A DNA stretch of 64,000 bases, taken from JBBQSN01 sp963825505 (lineage in GTDB: Bacteria > Actinomycetota > Actinomycetes > Actinomycetales > CAWJMD01). Where the stretch lies: the NCBI GenBank assembly GCA_963825505.1, contig CAWGTL010000023.1, forward strand, positions 1-64,000. Direction: 5' to 3'. Position 1 is the stretch's first letter. Every line of letters starts with the position of its first letter. The notes under the pieces were generated by a model that did not search any database, was not told where the DNA came from, and saw only the letters and a program-made list of their open reading frames with translations. Below, piece after piece: positions 1 through 9,492 of the stretch. Made by a program: the position numbers and the translations under genes.

Positions 1-2
1 GC

Positions 3-272
3 GAGACCCTCGACGAGCGCCTCGCCGAGGAGGAGCCGGAGGTGTGGGCGGCGCGCGAGGACGGCGACGGGCTCGGCGACGCGACCGACACCGACGGGGA
101 GCTGGTCGACGACGAGGTCGGCGACCTGCGGTCCGGCCGGCTCGTGGCTCCGGACGAGGGCGCGCACGAGGACGAGGAGAAGGACCTGGTGGCCACCGAC
201 GTGGGCATCGACGGTGGTGCCGCCAGCGCCGAGGAGGCTGCGATGCACGTGGTGGACGACGACCGGGCCTGA
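3..272 (+). CDS. DUF5709 family protein, C-terminal part
   Basis: This is the 3' part of a gene that begins before the window; the open frame runs in from the left edge and stops at TGA 270-272. The readable 89 residues are highly acidic and include the segments TLDERLAEEEPEV, GRLVAPDEG, EKDLVATDVGIDGG and ASAEEAAMHVV. These match the conserved tail of the actinobacterial DUF5709 family, whose function is unknown. There is no transmembrane segment in the visible part. The assignment rests on these recalled family motifs; the N-terminus cannot be judged. Confidence 0.8.
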   Translation, partial: ETLDERLAEEEPEVWAAREDGDGLGDATDTDGELVDDEVGDLRSGRLVAPDEGAHEDEEKDLVATDVGIDGGAASAEEAAMHVVDDDRA

Positions 273-364
273 CCAGCCGTCGTCGTCGGCTGCGCGGGCG
301 ATGAGTTCCCCGCGCAGCCGTGGTCAGACCCTCGACGACACCGGCACGACCCGAGGAGACGGCG

Positions 365-1189
365 ATGACCACCACCGACGACAGCACCGTGACCGAGCGT
401 GGCGCGTACGCCGACGTCAACGGTGTGCACCTGTACTTCGAGGTGCACGGCGAGGGCAGCCCGCTGGTGCTGCTGCACGGCGGGCTCATGGCGGGCGAGG
501 CCTTCGCCCCGCTCCTGCCCGCACTGACCGCGCACCACCAGGTGGTGCTGGTCGACCTTCAGGGCCACGGCCGCACCGCCGACGTCGACCGGCCGCTCGA
601 CCTGCGGCTGATGGCTGACGACGTCGCCGCGCTGATCGCCCACGTGGGCCTGGACCGGCCTGCCGTCGTGGGGTTCTCGCTCGGCGCGGGTGTCGCGCTC
701 CAGGTGGCCGTGCGCCACCCCGAGCTGGTCGGGCGGCTGGTGGCGTGCTCGGCGAGCATCCGCAGCGACGCCGTCTACGCCGAGGTGCGCGCGCAGCAGG
801 GCCAGGTGACCGCGGCCGCCGAGCCGTTCATGAAGGACACCCCGATGTACGAGCTGTACCAGCGGGTCGCGCCGCGCCCGCAGGACTTCGGGCGGCTGCT
901 GGACAAGATCGGCGAGGCGATGGCCGTCCCGTTCGATTTCACCGAGGACGTCCGCGGCCTGCAGGTGCCCACGCTGGTGATGGCCGCCGACGCCGACATG
1001 GCCCCGCCGAGCCACTTCGTCGAGGTGTTCGGGCTGCTCGGTGGTGGGCAGCGCGACGGCGGCTGGGGCGGCGAGGGCCGTCCGGAGGGTGGTCACGCGC
1101 TGGCGATCCTGCCCGGCACCACCCACTACGACGTGACCGACTCCCCGCTGTTCGTCGCCGCCGTCCTGGCCTTCCTGTCTCCACGGTGA
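365..1189 (+). CDS. alpha/beta hydrolase
   Basis: A 274-residue alpha/beta-hydrolase-fold enzyme, probably a cytosolic esterase or related hydrolase; the substrate cannot be read from sequence. The oxyanion region LLHGG (about 36-40), the nucleophile elbow GFSLG with Ser105, the acid at about Asp211 (AADADMAP) and His254 (GTTHYDV) form a complete catalytic triad. The start at ATG 365 was chosen because GAGGAG lies 7 nt upstream and homologues begin near ADVNGVHLYFE; an in-frame ATG at 320 lacks such a site. It stands alone between the DUF5709 gene and the ABC-F gene, so context gives no clue to its substrate. Confidence 0.85.
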   Translation: MTTTDDSTVTERGAYADVNGVHLYFEVHGEGSPLVLLHGGLMAGEAFAPLLPALTAHHQVVLVDLQGHGRTADVDRPLDLRLMADDVAALIAHVGLDRPAVVGFSLGAGVALQVAVRHPELVGRLVACSASIRSDAVYAEVRAQQGQVTAAAEPFMKDTPMYELYQRVAPRPQDFGRLLDKIGEAMAVPFDFTEDVRGLQVPTLVMAADADMAPPSHFVEVFGLLGGGQRDGGWGGEGRPEGGHALAILPGTTHYDVTDSPLFVAAVLAFLSPR

Positions 1190-1284
1190 TCCGGCTCGCG
1201 CGCTGACGTCCTCGCCCGCCGACCGTGCCGGCGCCGACCCGAACTCGCTGTCCCGGCGGGCCCGCGGGACGGCACAGTGGTGCC

Positions 1285-2967
1285 GTGGGCCACGTCGACG
1301 TCAACGCCGTCTCGTTCTCGCTGCCGGACGGACGTCCGCTGCTGGACGAGGTGACCTTCCGCGTCGGCGAGGGCAGCCGCACCGCGCTGGTCGGCCCCAA
1401 CGGCGCGGGCAAGACCACGCTGCTGCGCATCGTCGCAGGTGACCTCGCCGCCCACGAGGGTGCGGTCACGCGCAGCGGCGGCCTGGGCGTCATGCGCCAG
1501 TTCATCGGCTCGGTGCGCGACGGCACCAGCGTCCGCGACCTGCTGGTGAGCGTGTCGCCGCCGGCACTGCGCGCGGCCGTGCACGCCGTCGACGCCGCGG
1601 AGCTGGCGATGATGGAGGCCGACGACGAGCCCGCGCAGATGCGGTACGCCCACGCGCTCGCGGACTACGCCGACGCCGGAGGGTACGAGGCCGAGACGTT
1701 GTGGGACACCGTCACGGTCGCGGCGCTCGGCGTCCCCTTCGAGGCCTGCCGGTGGCGCGAGGTGCGGACGCTGTCCGGCGGCGAGCAGAAGCGGCTCGTG
1801 CTGGAGGCGCTGCTGCGCGGGCCGGACGAGGTGCTGCTGCTCGACGAGCCCGACAACTACCTCGACGTGCCCGGCAAGCAGTGGCTGGAGGAGCGGCTGA
1901 TCGCCTCCAGCAAGACCGTGCTGCTGGTGAGCCACGACCGCGAGCTGCTCGACCGGGTGTCGACCAGGGTCGCCACCCTCGAGCCCGGCGCCGCGGGCAG
2001 CTCGCTGTGGGTCCACCCCGGCTCGTTCGCCACCTGGCACGACGCGCGGCGGGCCCGGTTCGAGCGGCTGGACGAGCTGCGCCGGCGCTGGGACGAGGAG
2101 CACGCCAAGCTGCGCGCGCTGATGCTGCGCTACAAGCAGAAGGCCTCGTACAACGCGGACATGGCCTCGCAGTACCGGTCTGCGCAGACCCGGCTGCGGC
2201 GGTTCGAGGAGGCCGGGCCGCCGCAGGCGCGGCCGGTGGAGCAGCAGGTCACCATGCGGCTGCGAGGCGGCCGCACGGGCAAGCGGGTGGTGGTGGCGCA
2301 GGGCCTGGAGCTCACCGGGCTGATGCGTCCGTTCGACACCGAGCTCTGGTTCGGCGACCGGGTGGCGGTGCTGGGGTCCAACGGCTCCGGCAAGTCGCAC
2401 TTCCTGCGGCTGCTCGCGGCCGGCGGCTCGGACCCCGACCTGGAGCACCGCCCGGTCGGGGACGTGCGGATCGAGCCGGTGGACCACGCCGGCACCGTGC
2501 GGCTCGGGGCCAGGGTGCGCCCCGGCTGGTTCGCCCAGACCCACACCCGGCCGGACCTGGTCGGGCGGACCCTGCTCGACGTCCTGCACCGCGGCGACGA
2601 GCACCGCGACGGCCTCGGCCGCGAGCAGGCCAGCCGGGTGCTGGACCGCTACGAGCTGGCCGGCCAGGCCGAGCAGGTCTTCGAGACGCTCTCCGGCGGC
2701 CAGCAGGCCCGGCTGCAGATCCTGCTGCTCGAGCTGTCCGGTGCCACCCTGCTGCTGCTCGACGAGCCGACGGACAACCTCGACCTGGACTCGGCCGAGG
2801 CGCTCGAGGCGGGTCTGGACGCCTTCGAGGGCACGGTGGTGGCGGTGACGCACGACCGGTGGTTCTCGCGCGGGTTCGACCGCTTCCTGGTGTTCGGCTC
2901 GGACGGCAACGTGGTCGAGACCCCCGAGCCGGTCTGGGACGAGCAGCGGGTGGTCCGCCCGCGCTGA
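1285..2967 (+). CDS. ABC-F family ATP-binding cassette protein
   Basis: A soluble protein of 560 residues with two ABC domains and no membrane domain, the layout of ABC-F proteins that act on ribosomes (translation factors such as EttA, or antibiotic-resistance ribosome-protection factors). The first domain has GPNGAGKTT (Lys43), LSGGEQKRL and LLLDEP; the second has GSNGSGKSH (Lys370), LSGGQQARL and LLLLDEPTDNLD. The linker between them (about residues 255-340) is charged and helical, as expected for the P-site tRNA interaction motif. GTG 1285 is preferred over the in-frame ATG at 1225 because homology begins at HVDVNAVSFSL and a CACAGT box sits 6 nt upstream, which suits a leaderless start. 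Whether it gives drug resistance is unknown. Confidence 0.88.
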   Translation: MGHVDVNAVSFSLPDGRPLLDEVTFRVGEGSRTALVGPNGAGKTTLLRIVAGDLAAHEGAVTRSGGLGVMRQFIGSVRDGTSVRDLLVSVSPPALRAAVHAVDAAELAMMEADDEPAQMRYAHALADYADAGGYEAETLWDTVTVAALGVPFEACRWREVRTLSGGEQKRLVLEALLRGPDEVLLLDEPDNYLDVPGKQWLEERLIASSKTVLLVSHDRELLDRVSTRVATLEPGAAGSSLWVHPGSFATWHDARRARFERLDELRRRWDEEHAKLRALMLRYKQKASYNADMASQYRSAQTRLRRFEEAGPPQARPVEQQVTMRLRGGRTGKRVVVAQGLELTGLMRPFDTELWFGDRVAVLGSNGSGKSHFLRLLAAGGSDPDLEHRPVGDVRIEPVDHAGTVRLGARVRPGWFAQTHTRPDLVGRTLLDVLHRGDEHRDGLGREQASRVLDRYELAGQAEQVFETLSGGQQARLQILLLELSGATLLLLDEPTDNLDLDSAEALEAGLDAFEGTVVAVTHDRWFSRGFDRFLVFGSDGNVVETPEPVWDEQRVVRPR

Positions 2968-2988
2968 CCGGGGCGAGAGACGCCGGCC

Positions 2989-3017
2989 TTGACGGCGCGG
3001 GTGGGCCGGAGGACCGT
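2989..3017 (+). promoter_or_regulatory. probable promoter of the CHRD gene
   Basis: TTGACG at 2989-2994 and GACCGT at 3012-3017 are separated by 17 bp, a good housekeeping-type spacing. They lie 37 nt before the CHRD start codon. Inference from motif and position only. Confidence 0.45.
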
Positions 3018-3053
3018 CGATCACCGCGGGGGCCTCATCCGAAGGAGACCGCG

Positions 3054-3593
3054 ATGCTCACTCGACGCAACCGAGTCCTGGCCACCCTGGCCGCCCTGGG
3101 TCTGGTGGTCGGCGGTACCGCCGCCGCGACGGCCGGCGGGGACCAGCGGCGGATCACCTCGCAGCCGCTCAGCGGGTTCCAGGAGGATCCGGCGGCCCTG
3201 TCCACCTCGGGGACGGGGACGTTCACCGCGCGGGTGGCCGGCGACGCCGTGGTGTGGTCGCTGTCGTACCGGCGGACGGAGGGCACCGTCCAGCAGGCGC
3301 ACGTCCACGTCGGTCAGCACTCCCAGAGCGGCGGGATCAGCGTGTTCCTGTGCAGCAACCTCGGGAACGGTCCGGTCGGGACGCAGGCCTGCCCGGCGTC
3401 GGGAAAGGTGTCTGGGACGATCCGCTCCGGCGACGTGATCGGGCCTGCCGCGCAGGGGGTGGCACCGGGCGAGCTCGAGGAGCTGCTCGCGGCGGTGCGG
3501 GCGGGCGCCGCCTACGTGAACGTCCACAGCACCCTGTACCCGGGCGGCGAGATCCGGACCCAGATCGGTCAGGGCCCTCACCACGGCCACTGA
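3054..3593 (+). CDS. secreted CHRD domain-containing protein
   Basis: A 179-residue exported protein. The N-terminus MLTRRNRVLATLAALGLVVG followed by GTAAATAGG is a Sec signal peptide. The rest is one CHRD domain (about residues 37-172): LSGFQEDPAALSTSGTGTF at the start, AHVHVG, and YVNVHSTLYPGGEIRTQI at the end, the typical NVHT...GEIRGQ signature. CHRD was named from chordin; its role in bacteria is not known. Two cysteines (in FLCSNLGNG and TQACPA) could form a disulphide. GAAGGAG lies upstream of ATG 3054. It has its own probable promoter and seems to be a single-gene unit. Confidence 0.88.
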   Translation: MLTRRNRVLATLAALGLVVGGTAAATAGGDQRRITSQPLSGFQEDPAALSTSGTGTFTARVAGDAVVWSLSYRRTEGTVQQAHVHVGQHSQSGGISVFLCSNLGNGPVGTQACPASGKVSGTIRSGDVIGPAAQGVAPGELEELLAAVRAGAAYVNVHSTLYPGGEIRTQIGQGPHHGH

Positions 3594-3614
3594 CTTTCTG
3601 AAAGTTCTTGCAGC
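3593..3614 (+). promoter_or_regulatory. possible operator upstream of the amylopullulanase gene
   Basis: A perfect 6-bp inverted repeat, ACTTTC-T-GAAAGT (3593-3605), is followed directly by TCTTGCAG (3606-3613), about 100 nt before the amylopullulanase start. CTTGCAG elements near actinomycete amylase promoters are associated with maltose and glucose control by MalR-type LacI repressors. No such regulator is in this window, so the link is inference. Confidence 0.4.
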
Positions 3615-3708
3615 GACGGTCTTCCCTTTTCAGGGGTCGCGGGCGTACGTTTCCCAGCATCCCCGGACAACCCACCGGTCCTGGACAACGCCGTCCCTGG
3701 AGTGCGCC

Positions 3709-6700
3709 ATGGCTCGTCGCCGCCCCGCCCGTCTGCACCTGCCGGCGCTGCTGGCCCCCGTCCTGGCCGTCGGCCTCCTGGGAGCGCTGCCGCCCGTCGC
3801 CTCCGCCGAGGCCGAGGCACCCCTGGTGGTGCTCACCGGCTCGGTGCAGAGCGAGCTCGGGTGCGCGGGCGACTGGGATCCGACCTGCACCGACACGGCC
3901 CTGGCCCCGGCCGGCGGCGCGGCGGACGCCACCGTCTTCACCGGCACCTTCGACGTCCCGGCGGGCAGCTACGGCCTGAAGATCACCGTCGGCGGGTCGT
4001 GGGACGAGAACTACGGTGCGGGCGGCGTCGCCGGCGGGGGCGACATCCCGCTGGTGCTGCAGGGCCCGGCCGAGCTGGCGTTCTCGTACGACCACACGAC
4101 CCACCTGCTGACGTTCGGCCCGACCTCGTTGAGCGGCCCGGCCACCGACGCCGACGAGCAGATCGCGCAGGACTCGCTGCGCGAGCCGCTGACGCAGGAG
4201 CAGTTCTACTTCGTGATGGCCGACCGGTTCGCCAACGGCGACACCACGAACGACACCGGCGGCCTCACCGGCGACCGGACGGTCACCGGGCTGGACCCCA
4301 CCGACAAGGGCTTCTACCACGGCGGTGACCTCACCGGGATCACCGAGAAGCTCGACTACATCAAGGGTCTCGGCACCACGGCGATCTGGCTGACCCCCTC
4401 GTTCAAGAACCGGCCCGTCCAGGGCACGGGTGAGAACGCCAGCGCCGGGTACCACGGCTACTGGATCACCGACTTCACCCAGATCGACCCGCACCTCGGC
4501 ACCAACGACGAGATGGAGGAGCTGGTCGACGCCGCCCACGACAAGGGCATGAAGGTCTTCTTCGACATCATCACCAACCACACCGCCGACGTCGTCGACT
4601 ACGAGGAGGGCCAGTACTCCTACATCGACAAGGCGACCTCGCCGTACACCGACGCGGCGGGGAACGTGTTCGACGACAAGGAGTACGCGGCGGGCGACAC
4701 CTTCCCCGAGCTCGACCCGGCGACCTCCTTCCCGTACACGCCGGTCTTCCGGTCCGAGGCCGACGAGACGGTCAAGGTCCCCGCGTGGCTGAACGACCCG
4801 ACGCTGTACCACAACCGCGGTGACTCGACGTTCGCCGGCGAGTCCAGCGAGTACGGCGACTTCGTCGGCCTGGACGACCTGTTCACCGAGCAGCCCGAGG
4901 TCCGCGAGGGCATGGGCGACATCTACTCCTACTGGGCCAGCGAGTTCGGCATCGACGGCTTCCGGATCGACACCGTCAAGCACGTGAACATGGAGTTCTG
5001 GCAGGACTTCTCGCCGACCGTCCTGGACGCCGCGACGGAGGCGGGCAAGGACGACTTCTTCATGTTCGGCGAGGTGTTCGACGCCAACCCCGAGCTGATG
5101 AGCCGGTACACGACCGAGGGCGACCTGCAGGCCACCCTCGACTTCGGCTTCCAGGCTGCCGCCCGCGGCTTCGCCGAGGGGAAGCCGACGACCGGCGTGC
5201 GCGACCTGTTCGCCGGCGACGACTACTACACCGACACCGACTCGAACGCCTACCAGCTGCCGACGTTCCTCGGGAACCACGACATGGGTCGCATCGGCTC
5301 GATGCTGGACGACACCGCGAGCGGGGACGACCTGCTCGCCCGCACCCGGCTGGCGAACCAGCTGATGTACCTGGTGCGCGGACAGCCGGTCGTCTACTAC
5401 GGCGACGAGCAGGGCTTCATCGGCGACGGCGGCGACAAGGACGCCCGGCAGGACATGTTCGCGAGCCAGGTGACGTCGTACAACGACGACGCGATGATCG
5501 GTGGCGTCCCGACCGGCTCACGTGACCGCTTCGGCACCGACGGCCCTCTCTACCAGTCGATCTCGGAGCTCGGTGCGCTACGCGACAAGTACCCGGCGCT
5601 GGCCGACGGCGCCCAGGTGCACCGCTACGCGTCCGACTCGGCCGGCGTCTACGCCTTCAGCCGGGTCTCGCGCGACAAGAAGCCGGTCGAGTACCTGGTG
5701 GTGGCCAACAACTCCACCGAGCCGAAGACCGCCGACCTCGCGACCTGGAGCCGTGACGACCGGTGGAAGCCCCTCTACGGAGGCGGCAGCCGGCTGCGCA
5801 CCGACGCCGAGGGGCGTGTGACCGTCACGGTGCCGCCGCTGTCGGTGCAGGTGTGGCGGGCGACCGACAGCGTCGACGCCACGAAGAAGGTGCCCGCGGT
5901 GCACCTCACCTCGCCGTCGGACGGCTCGGTGGTGGGCGGCCGCGCCGAGATCGCGGCGGTCGTGCCCGAGAACACCTACGCGCAGGTCTCCTTCGCCTAC
6001 CGCCCGGTGGGAACGACGGACTGGACGAACCTCGGCACCGACGACAACGCGCCGTTCCGCGTCTTCCACGACGTCAGCGACGTGGCCGACGGGACGCTGC
6101 TGGAGTACCGCACCGTGCTCGAGGACGCGCGGGGCCGGCTGTCCGCGAGCAGCGGCTACGGCGTGGTCGGCGAGCCGGTCGGCGGTGGCGACGGCGGCGG
6201 TGGTGGCGGCGTCGAGCCGGTCGAGCAGCCCGCGGGCGTCGCCGTGGCCGGCGACCACAACTCCGAGATGGGCTGCCCGGGCGACTGGCAGCCGGACTGC
6301 GCCCAGGCGCAGCTCGCGCTCGACGACGACGACGAGATCTGGAAGGGCGAGTTCGACCTGCCCGCAGGGTCGTTCGCCTACAAGGCGGCGCTGAACGGCA
6401 ACTGGAACGAGAACTACGGGGCGGGCGGTGCGCCCAACGGCGGCAACATCTCCTACACCGCTCCCGGCACCCCGGTCTCGTTCTACTACGAGCACTCCCG
6501 CCACTACGTGACGTCGGACGCCGAGCACGCGATCATGACGCTGGCCGGCAGCCTCCAGTCCGAGCTCGGGTGCTCCGCCGACTGGGCGCCGGACTGCATG
6601 CGCGGCTGGCTGATCGACCCGGACGGCGACGGCGTGGCCACCTACGCCACCTCGCGGCTGCCCGCCGGCGGCTACGAGGTGAAGGTCGCCGAGGGCCTGT

Positions 6701-9492
6701 CGTGGGACGTCAACTACGGCGCGGGCGGCGCCCCCGGCGGCGCGAACATCCCGTTCACCGTGGCGGCGGGCACCGTCGTGCGGTTCGCCTACGACATGGA
6801 CACCCACGTCCTGACCGTGACGTCGGCGGCGCCCGGCGCGACCCCCGACCTCGCGGCGGCCAAGGCCCACTGGGTGGGCAAGGACCTGCTCGCCTGGCCC
6901 GCCGACGCGCTGCCGCCGGGCACCACGCCGGAGCTGCTGCGCTGGCGCCTGCACCACGCGCCCGACGGCGGTCTGGGCACCGACGCCGAGGCCGTCACCG
7001 GCGGCCGCAGCGTGCCGCTGACCTACGACCCGGCGGGGCTGCCGGCCGAGGTGCAGCAGCGGTTCCCGCACCTCGCGGGCTACCTGGCGCTGCGGCTCGA
7101 CAGGGCCACCGCGCGCACGGCGGGCGACCTGCTCACCGGGCAGCTGGCCGTCGGCCAGTACGACAGCCTCGGACGCCTGCGCGACGCCACCGGCGTGCAG
7201 GTGCCGGGGGTGCTCGACGCCCTCTACCCGAAGGCGGCCAAGCGCCAGCTCGGCCTCACCTGGGTCGGCCGCGCGCCGTCGCTGGCGCTGTGGGCGCCGA
7301 CGGCCAAGGACGTCGACGTCCTGGTCTGGAAGGCGGGGAGCACGGAGCCGCAACGGGTCCGGGCGCAGCGCGACGCCGACGGCGTGTGGACCGCGCGCGG
7401 CACGTCGTCGTGGCGCGGTGCGCAGTACCTGTTCGAGGTGACGGTGTGGGCGCCGTCGACGCAGGCGGTGGAGACCAACCAGGTCACCGACCCGTACTCG
7501 GTCGCGCTCACGACGAACTCGACCCGTTCGGTGGTCGTCGACCTCGCCGACCCGGCGCTGGCGCCGCAGCAGTGGCGCACCACGCCGTCGCCGAAGCTGG
7601 CGCGGGCGGTCGACTCCTCGATCTACGAGCTGCACGTGCGCGACTTCTCGATCGGGGACGAGAGCGTCCCCGCCGAGCACCGTGGCACCTACCTCGCCTT
7701 CGCCGACGAGGGCGCCGGCCGCCAGCACCTGCGCGAGCTGGCCGACGCCGGCCTGAACACCGTGCACCTGCTGCCGACGTTCGACATCACCTCGATCGAG
7801 GAGGTGCGCGCCGACCAGGCGGTGCCGGCGTGCGACCTGGCGTCGTTCGCCCCGGACTCGACCGAGCAGCAGGCCTGCGTCACGGCCGTGGCTGCGGACG
7901 ACGGCTTCAACTGGGGCTACGACCCGTACCACTGGATGGCGCCGGAGGGCTCGTACGCGACGGCGCCCGAGGGCGGGGCGCGCGTGGCGGAGTTCCGCAC
8001 CATGGTGGGTGCGCTGCACGCCGACGGCCTGCGGGTCGTGGTGGACGAGGTCTACAACCACACCTCGGCCTCGGGCCAGGCGGACACCTCGGTGCTCGAC
8101 AAGGTCGTGCCGGGGTACTACCACCGGCTGAACCCGACCACGGGTGCGGTGGAGACCAGCACCTGCTGCCAGAACATCGCCACAGAGCACACCATGGCGG
8201 GCAAGGCGATGGTCGACGCGGTCGTGCTGTGGGCCAGGCAGTACAAGGTCGACGGCTTCCGGTTCGACCTGATGGGCCACCACTCGAAGCAGAACATGGT
8301 GGACGTCCGCGCGGCGCTCGACAAGCTGACCCTGAAGAAGGACGGCGTCGACGGCAAGGGGATCTACCTCTACGGCGAGGGCTGGAACTTCGGCGAGGTG
8401 GCATCGAACGCGCGGTTCGAGCAGGCCACCCAGGGCCAGCTCGGCGGCACGGGCATCGGGACCTTCTCCGACCGGCTGCGCGACGCCGTCCGCGGCGGTG
8501 GCCCGTTCGACGAGAACCCGCGTGTGCAGGGCTTCGGCTCCGGCCTGTTCGGCGACCCGAACGGCGACACCGGCGCGAACCCGGACGACCAGCTGGCGGC
8601 GCGGCAGGCCAACGCCACCGACCTGATCGAGCTGGGGCTGGCGGGCAACCTGCGCGCCTACACCTTCACGAACAGCGCGGGCGAGGTCGTCCGCGGCGAC
8701 GAGGTGGACTACAACGGCAGCCCGGCCGGCTACGCCGACCAGCCGGTCGAGGTGGTCACCTACGTCGACGCGCACGACAACGAGACGCTCTGGGACGCGT
8801 TGACCTACAAGCTCCCCCAGAGCACCCCGATGGACCAGCGGATCCGGATGAACACGCTGTCGCTGGCCACCACGGCGCTGTCGCAGACGCCGTCGTTCTG
8901 GCACGCGGGCGCGGACCTGCTGCGGAGCAAGTCGCTGGACCGCAACTCCTACGACTCCGGCGACTGGTTCAACACCCTGGACTGGACGGGCGAGGACAAC
9001 GGCTTCGGCCACGGGCTGCCGCCCGCTCCGGACAACGAGGCCAAGTGGTCGTTCCAGCAGCCGCTGCTGGCCGACCCCGCGCTGAAGCCGACCGCGGCCC
9101 AGGTGCAGGGCGCCTCGGCGCAGGCGCAGGACCTGCTGCGGCTGCGGACGGGCACGCCGTTGCTCCGGCTCGGCGAGGCCGACCTGATCCAGCAGAAGGT
9201 GTCCTTCCCGATCTCCGGGAGCTCCTCTGCCGCACCGGGTCTGGTGGTGATGCGGATCGACGACACCGTCGGCCCCGACGTCGACCCGGCGCTGCGCGGC
9301 GCGCTGGTGGTGTTCAACGCCTCGCCGTCCGAGGTCACGCAGACGGTGCCCGGCCTGGCCGGCTCCACCTTCGCTCTCTCGCCCGTGCAGGCCGGCGGCG
9401 CCGACCCCGTGGTGAAGACCACCACCTGGTCGTCCTCGACGGGTTCGATCACGATCCCCGGCCGGACGGTGGCGGTGCTGCTCCAGCCGTGA
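3709..9492 (+). CDS. pulA: secreted alpha-amylase/pullulanase fusion (amylopullulanase)
   Basis: A 1,927-residue exported starch-degrading enzyme with two GH13 catalytic units. A signal peptide (MARRRPARLHLP..., cleavage after ASA near residue 33) is followed by an X25-type starch module (about 37-135), an alpha-amylase-type GH13 domain (about 155-690) with nucleophile Asp421 in GFRIDTVKH, acid/base Glu455 in MFGEVFD and Asp525 in GNHDMGR, then an Ig-like domain (about 730-825) and a Gly-rich linker. Two more X25 modules (about 837-940 and 942-1040) share SELGC..DW and NYGAGGAP motifs. The C-terminal unit is a pullulanase: NWGYDP, Asp1520 in GFRFDLMGHH, Glu1557 in YLYGEGWNFG, Asp1690 in DAHDNET, and a DUF3372-like end. 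Both catalytic triads are intact, so it should cut alpha-1,4 and alpha-1,6 bonds. Confidence 0.93.
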   Translation: MARRRPARLHLPALLAPVLAVGLLGALPPVASAEAEAPLVVLTGSVQSELGCAGDWDPTCTDTALAPAGGAADATVFTGTFDVPAGSYGLKITVGGSWDENYGAGGVAGGGDIPLVLQGPAELAFSYDHTTHLLTFGPTSLSGPATDADEQIAQDSLREPLTQEQFYFVMADRFANGDTTNDTGGLTGDRTVTGLDPTDKGFYHGGDLTGITEKLDYIKGLGTTAIWLTPSFKNRPVQGTGENASAGYHGYWITDFTQIDPHLGTNDEMEELVDAAHDKGMKVFFDIITNHTADVVDYEEGQYSYIDKATSPYTDAAGNVFDDKEYAAGDTFPELDPATSFPYTPVFRSEADETVKVPAWLNDPTLYHNRGDSTFAGESSEYGDFVGLDDLFTEQPEVREGMGDIYSYWASEFGIDGFRIDTVKHVNMEFWQDFSPTVLDAATEAGKDDFFMFGEVFDANPELMSRYTTEGDLQATLDFGFQAAARGFAEGKPTTGVRDLFAGDDYYTDTDSNAYQLPTFLGNHDMGRIGSMLDDTASGDDLLARTRLANQLMYLVRGQPVVYYGDEQGFIGDGGDKDARQDMFASQVTSYNDDAMIGGVPTGSRDRFGTDGPLYQSISELGALRDKYPALADGAQVHRYASDSAGVYAFSRVSRDKKPVEYLVVANNSTEPKTADLATWSRDDRWKPLYGGGSRLRTDAEGRVTVTVPPLSVQVWRATDSVDATKKVPAVHLTSPSDGSVVGGRAEIAAVVPENTYAQVSFAYRPVGTTDWTNLGTDDNAPFRVFHDVSDVADGTLLEYRTVLEDARGRLSASSGYGVVGEPVGGGDGGGGGGVEPVEQPAGVAVAGDHNSEMGCPGDWQPDCAQAQLALDDDDEIWKGEFDLPAGSFAYKAALNGNWNENYGAGGAPNGGNISYTAPGTPVSFYYEHSRHYVTSDAEHAIMTLAGSLQSELGCSADWAPDCMRGWLIDPDGDGVATYATSRLPAGGYEVKVAEGLSWDVNYGAGGAPGGANIPFTVAAGTVVRFAYDMDTHVLTVTSAAPGATPDLAAAKAHWVGKDLLAWPADALPPGTTPELLRWRLHHAPDGGLGTDAEAVTGGRSVPLTYDPAGLPAEVQQRFPHLAGYLALRLDRATARTAGDLLTGQLAVGQYDSLGRLRDATGVQVPGVLDALYPKAAKRQLGLTWVGRAPSLALWAPTAKDVDVLVWKAGSTEPQRVRAQRDADGVWTARGTSSWRGAQYLFEVTVWAPSTQAVETNQVTDPYSVALTTNSTRSVVVDLADPALAPQQWRTTPSPKLARAVDSSIYELHVRDFSIGDESVPAEHRGTYLAFADEGAGRQHLRELADAGLNTVHLLPTFDITSIEEVRADQAVPACDLASFAPDSTEQQACVTAVAADDGFNWGYDPYHWMAPEGSYATAPEGGARVAEFRTMVGALHADGLRVVVDEVYNHTSASGQADTSVLDKVVPGYYHRLNPTTGAVETSTCCQNIATEHTMAGKAMVDAVVLWARQYKVDGFRFDLMGHHSKQNMVDVRAALDKLTLKKDGVDGKGIYLYGEGWNFGEVASNARFEQATQGQLGGTGIGTFSDRLRDAVRGGGPFDENPRVQGFGSGLFGDPNGDTGANPDDQLAARQANATDLIELGLAGNLRAYTFTNSAGEVVRGDEVDYNGSPAGYADQPVEVVTYVDAHDNETLWDALTYKLPQSTPMDQRIRMNTLSLATTALSQTPSFWHAGADLLRSKSLDRNSYDSGDWFNTLDWTGEDNGFGHGLPPAPDNEAKWSFQQPLLADPALKPTAAQVQGASAQAQDLLRLRTGTPLLRLGEADLIQQKVSFPISGSSSAAPGLVVMRIDDTVGPDVDPALRGALVVFNASPSEVTQTVPGLAGSTFALSPVQAGGADPVVKTTTWSSSTGSITIPGRTVAVLLQP

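Noticed and set aside
1126..3024. A 632-codon minus-strand open frame opposite the ABC-F gene
   Set aside because: No domain, no start signals, and the plus-strand frame has complete ABC motifs.
6181..6220. GGCGGT-rich run as a repeat element
   Set aside because: It encodes the Gly-rich linker of the amylopullulanase between its domains.
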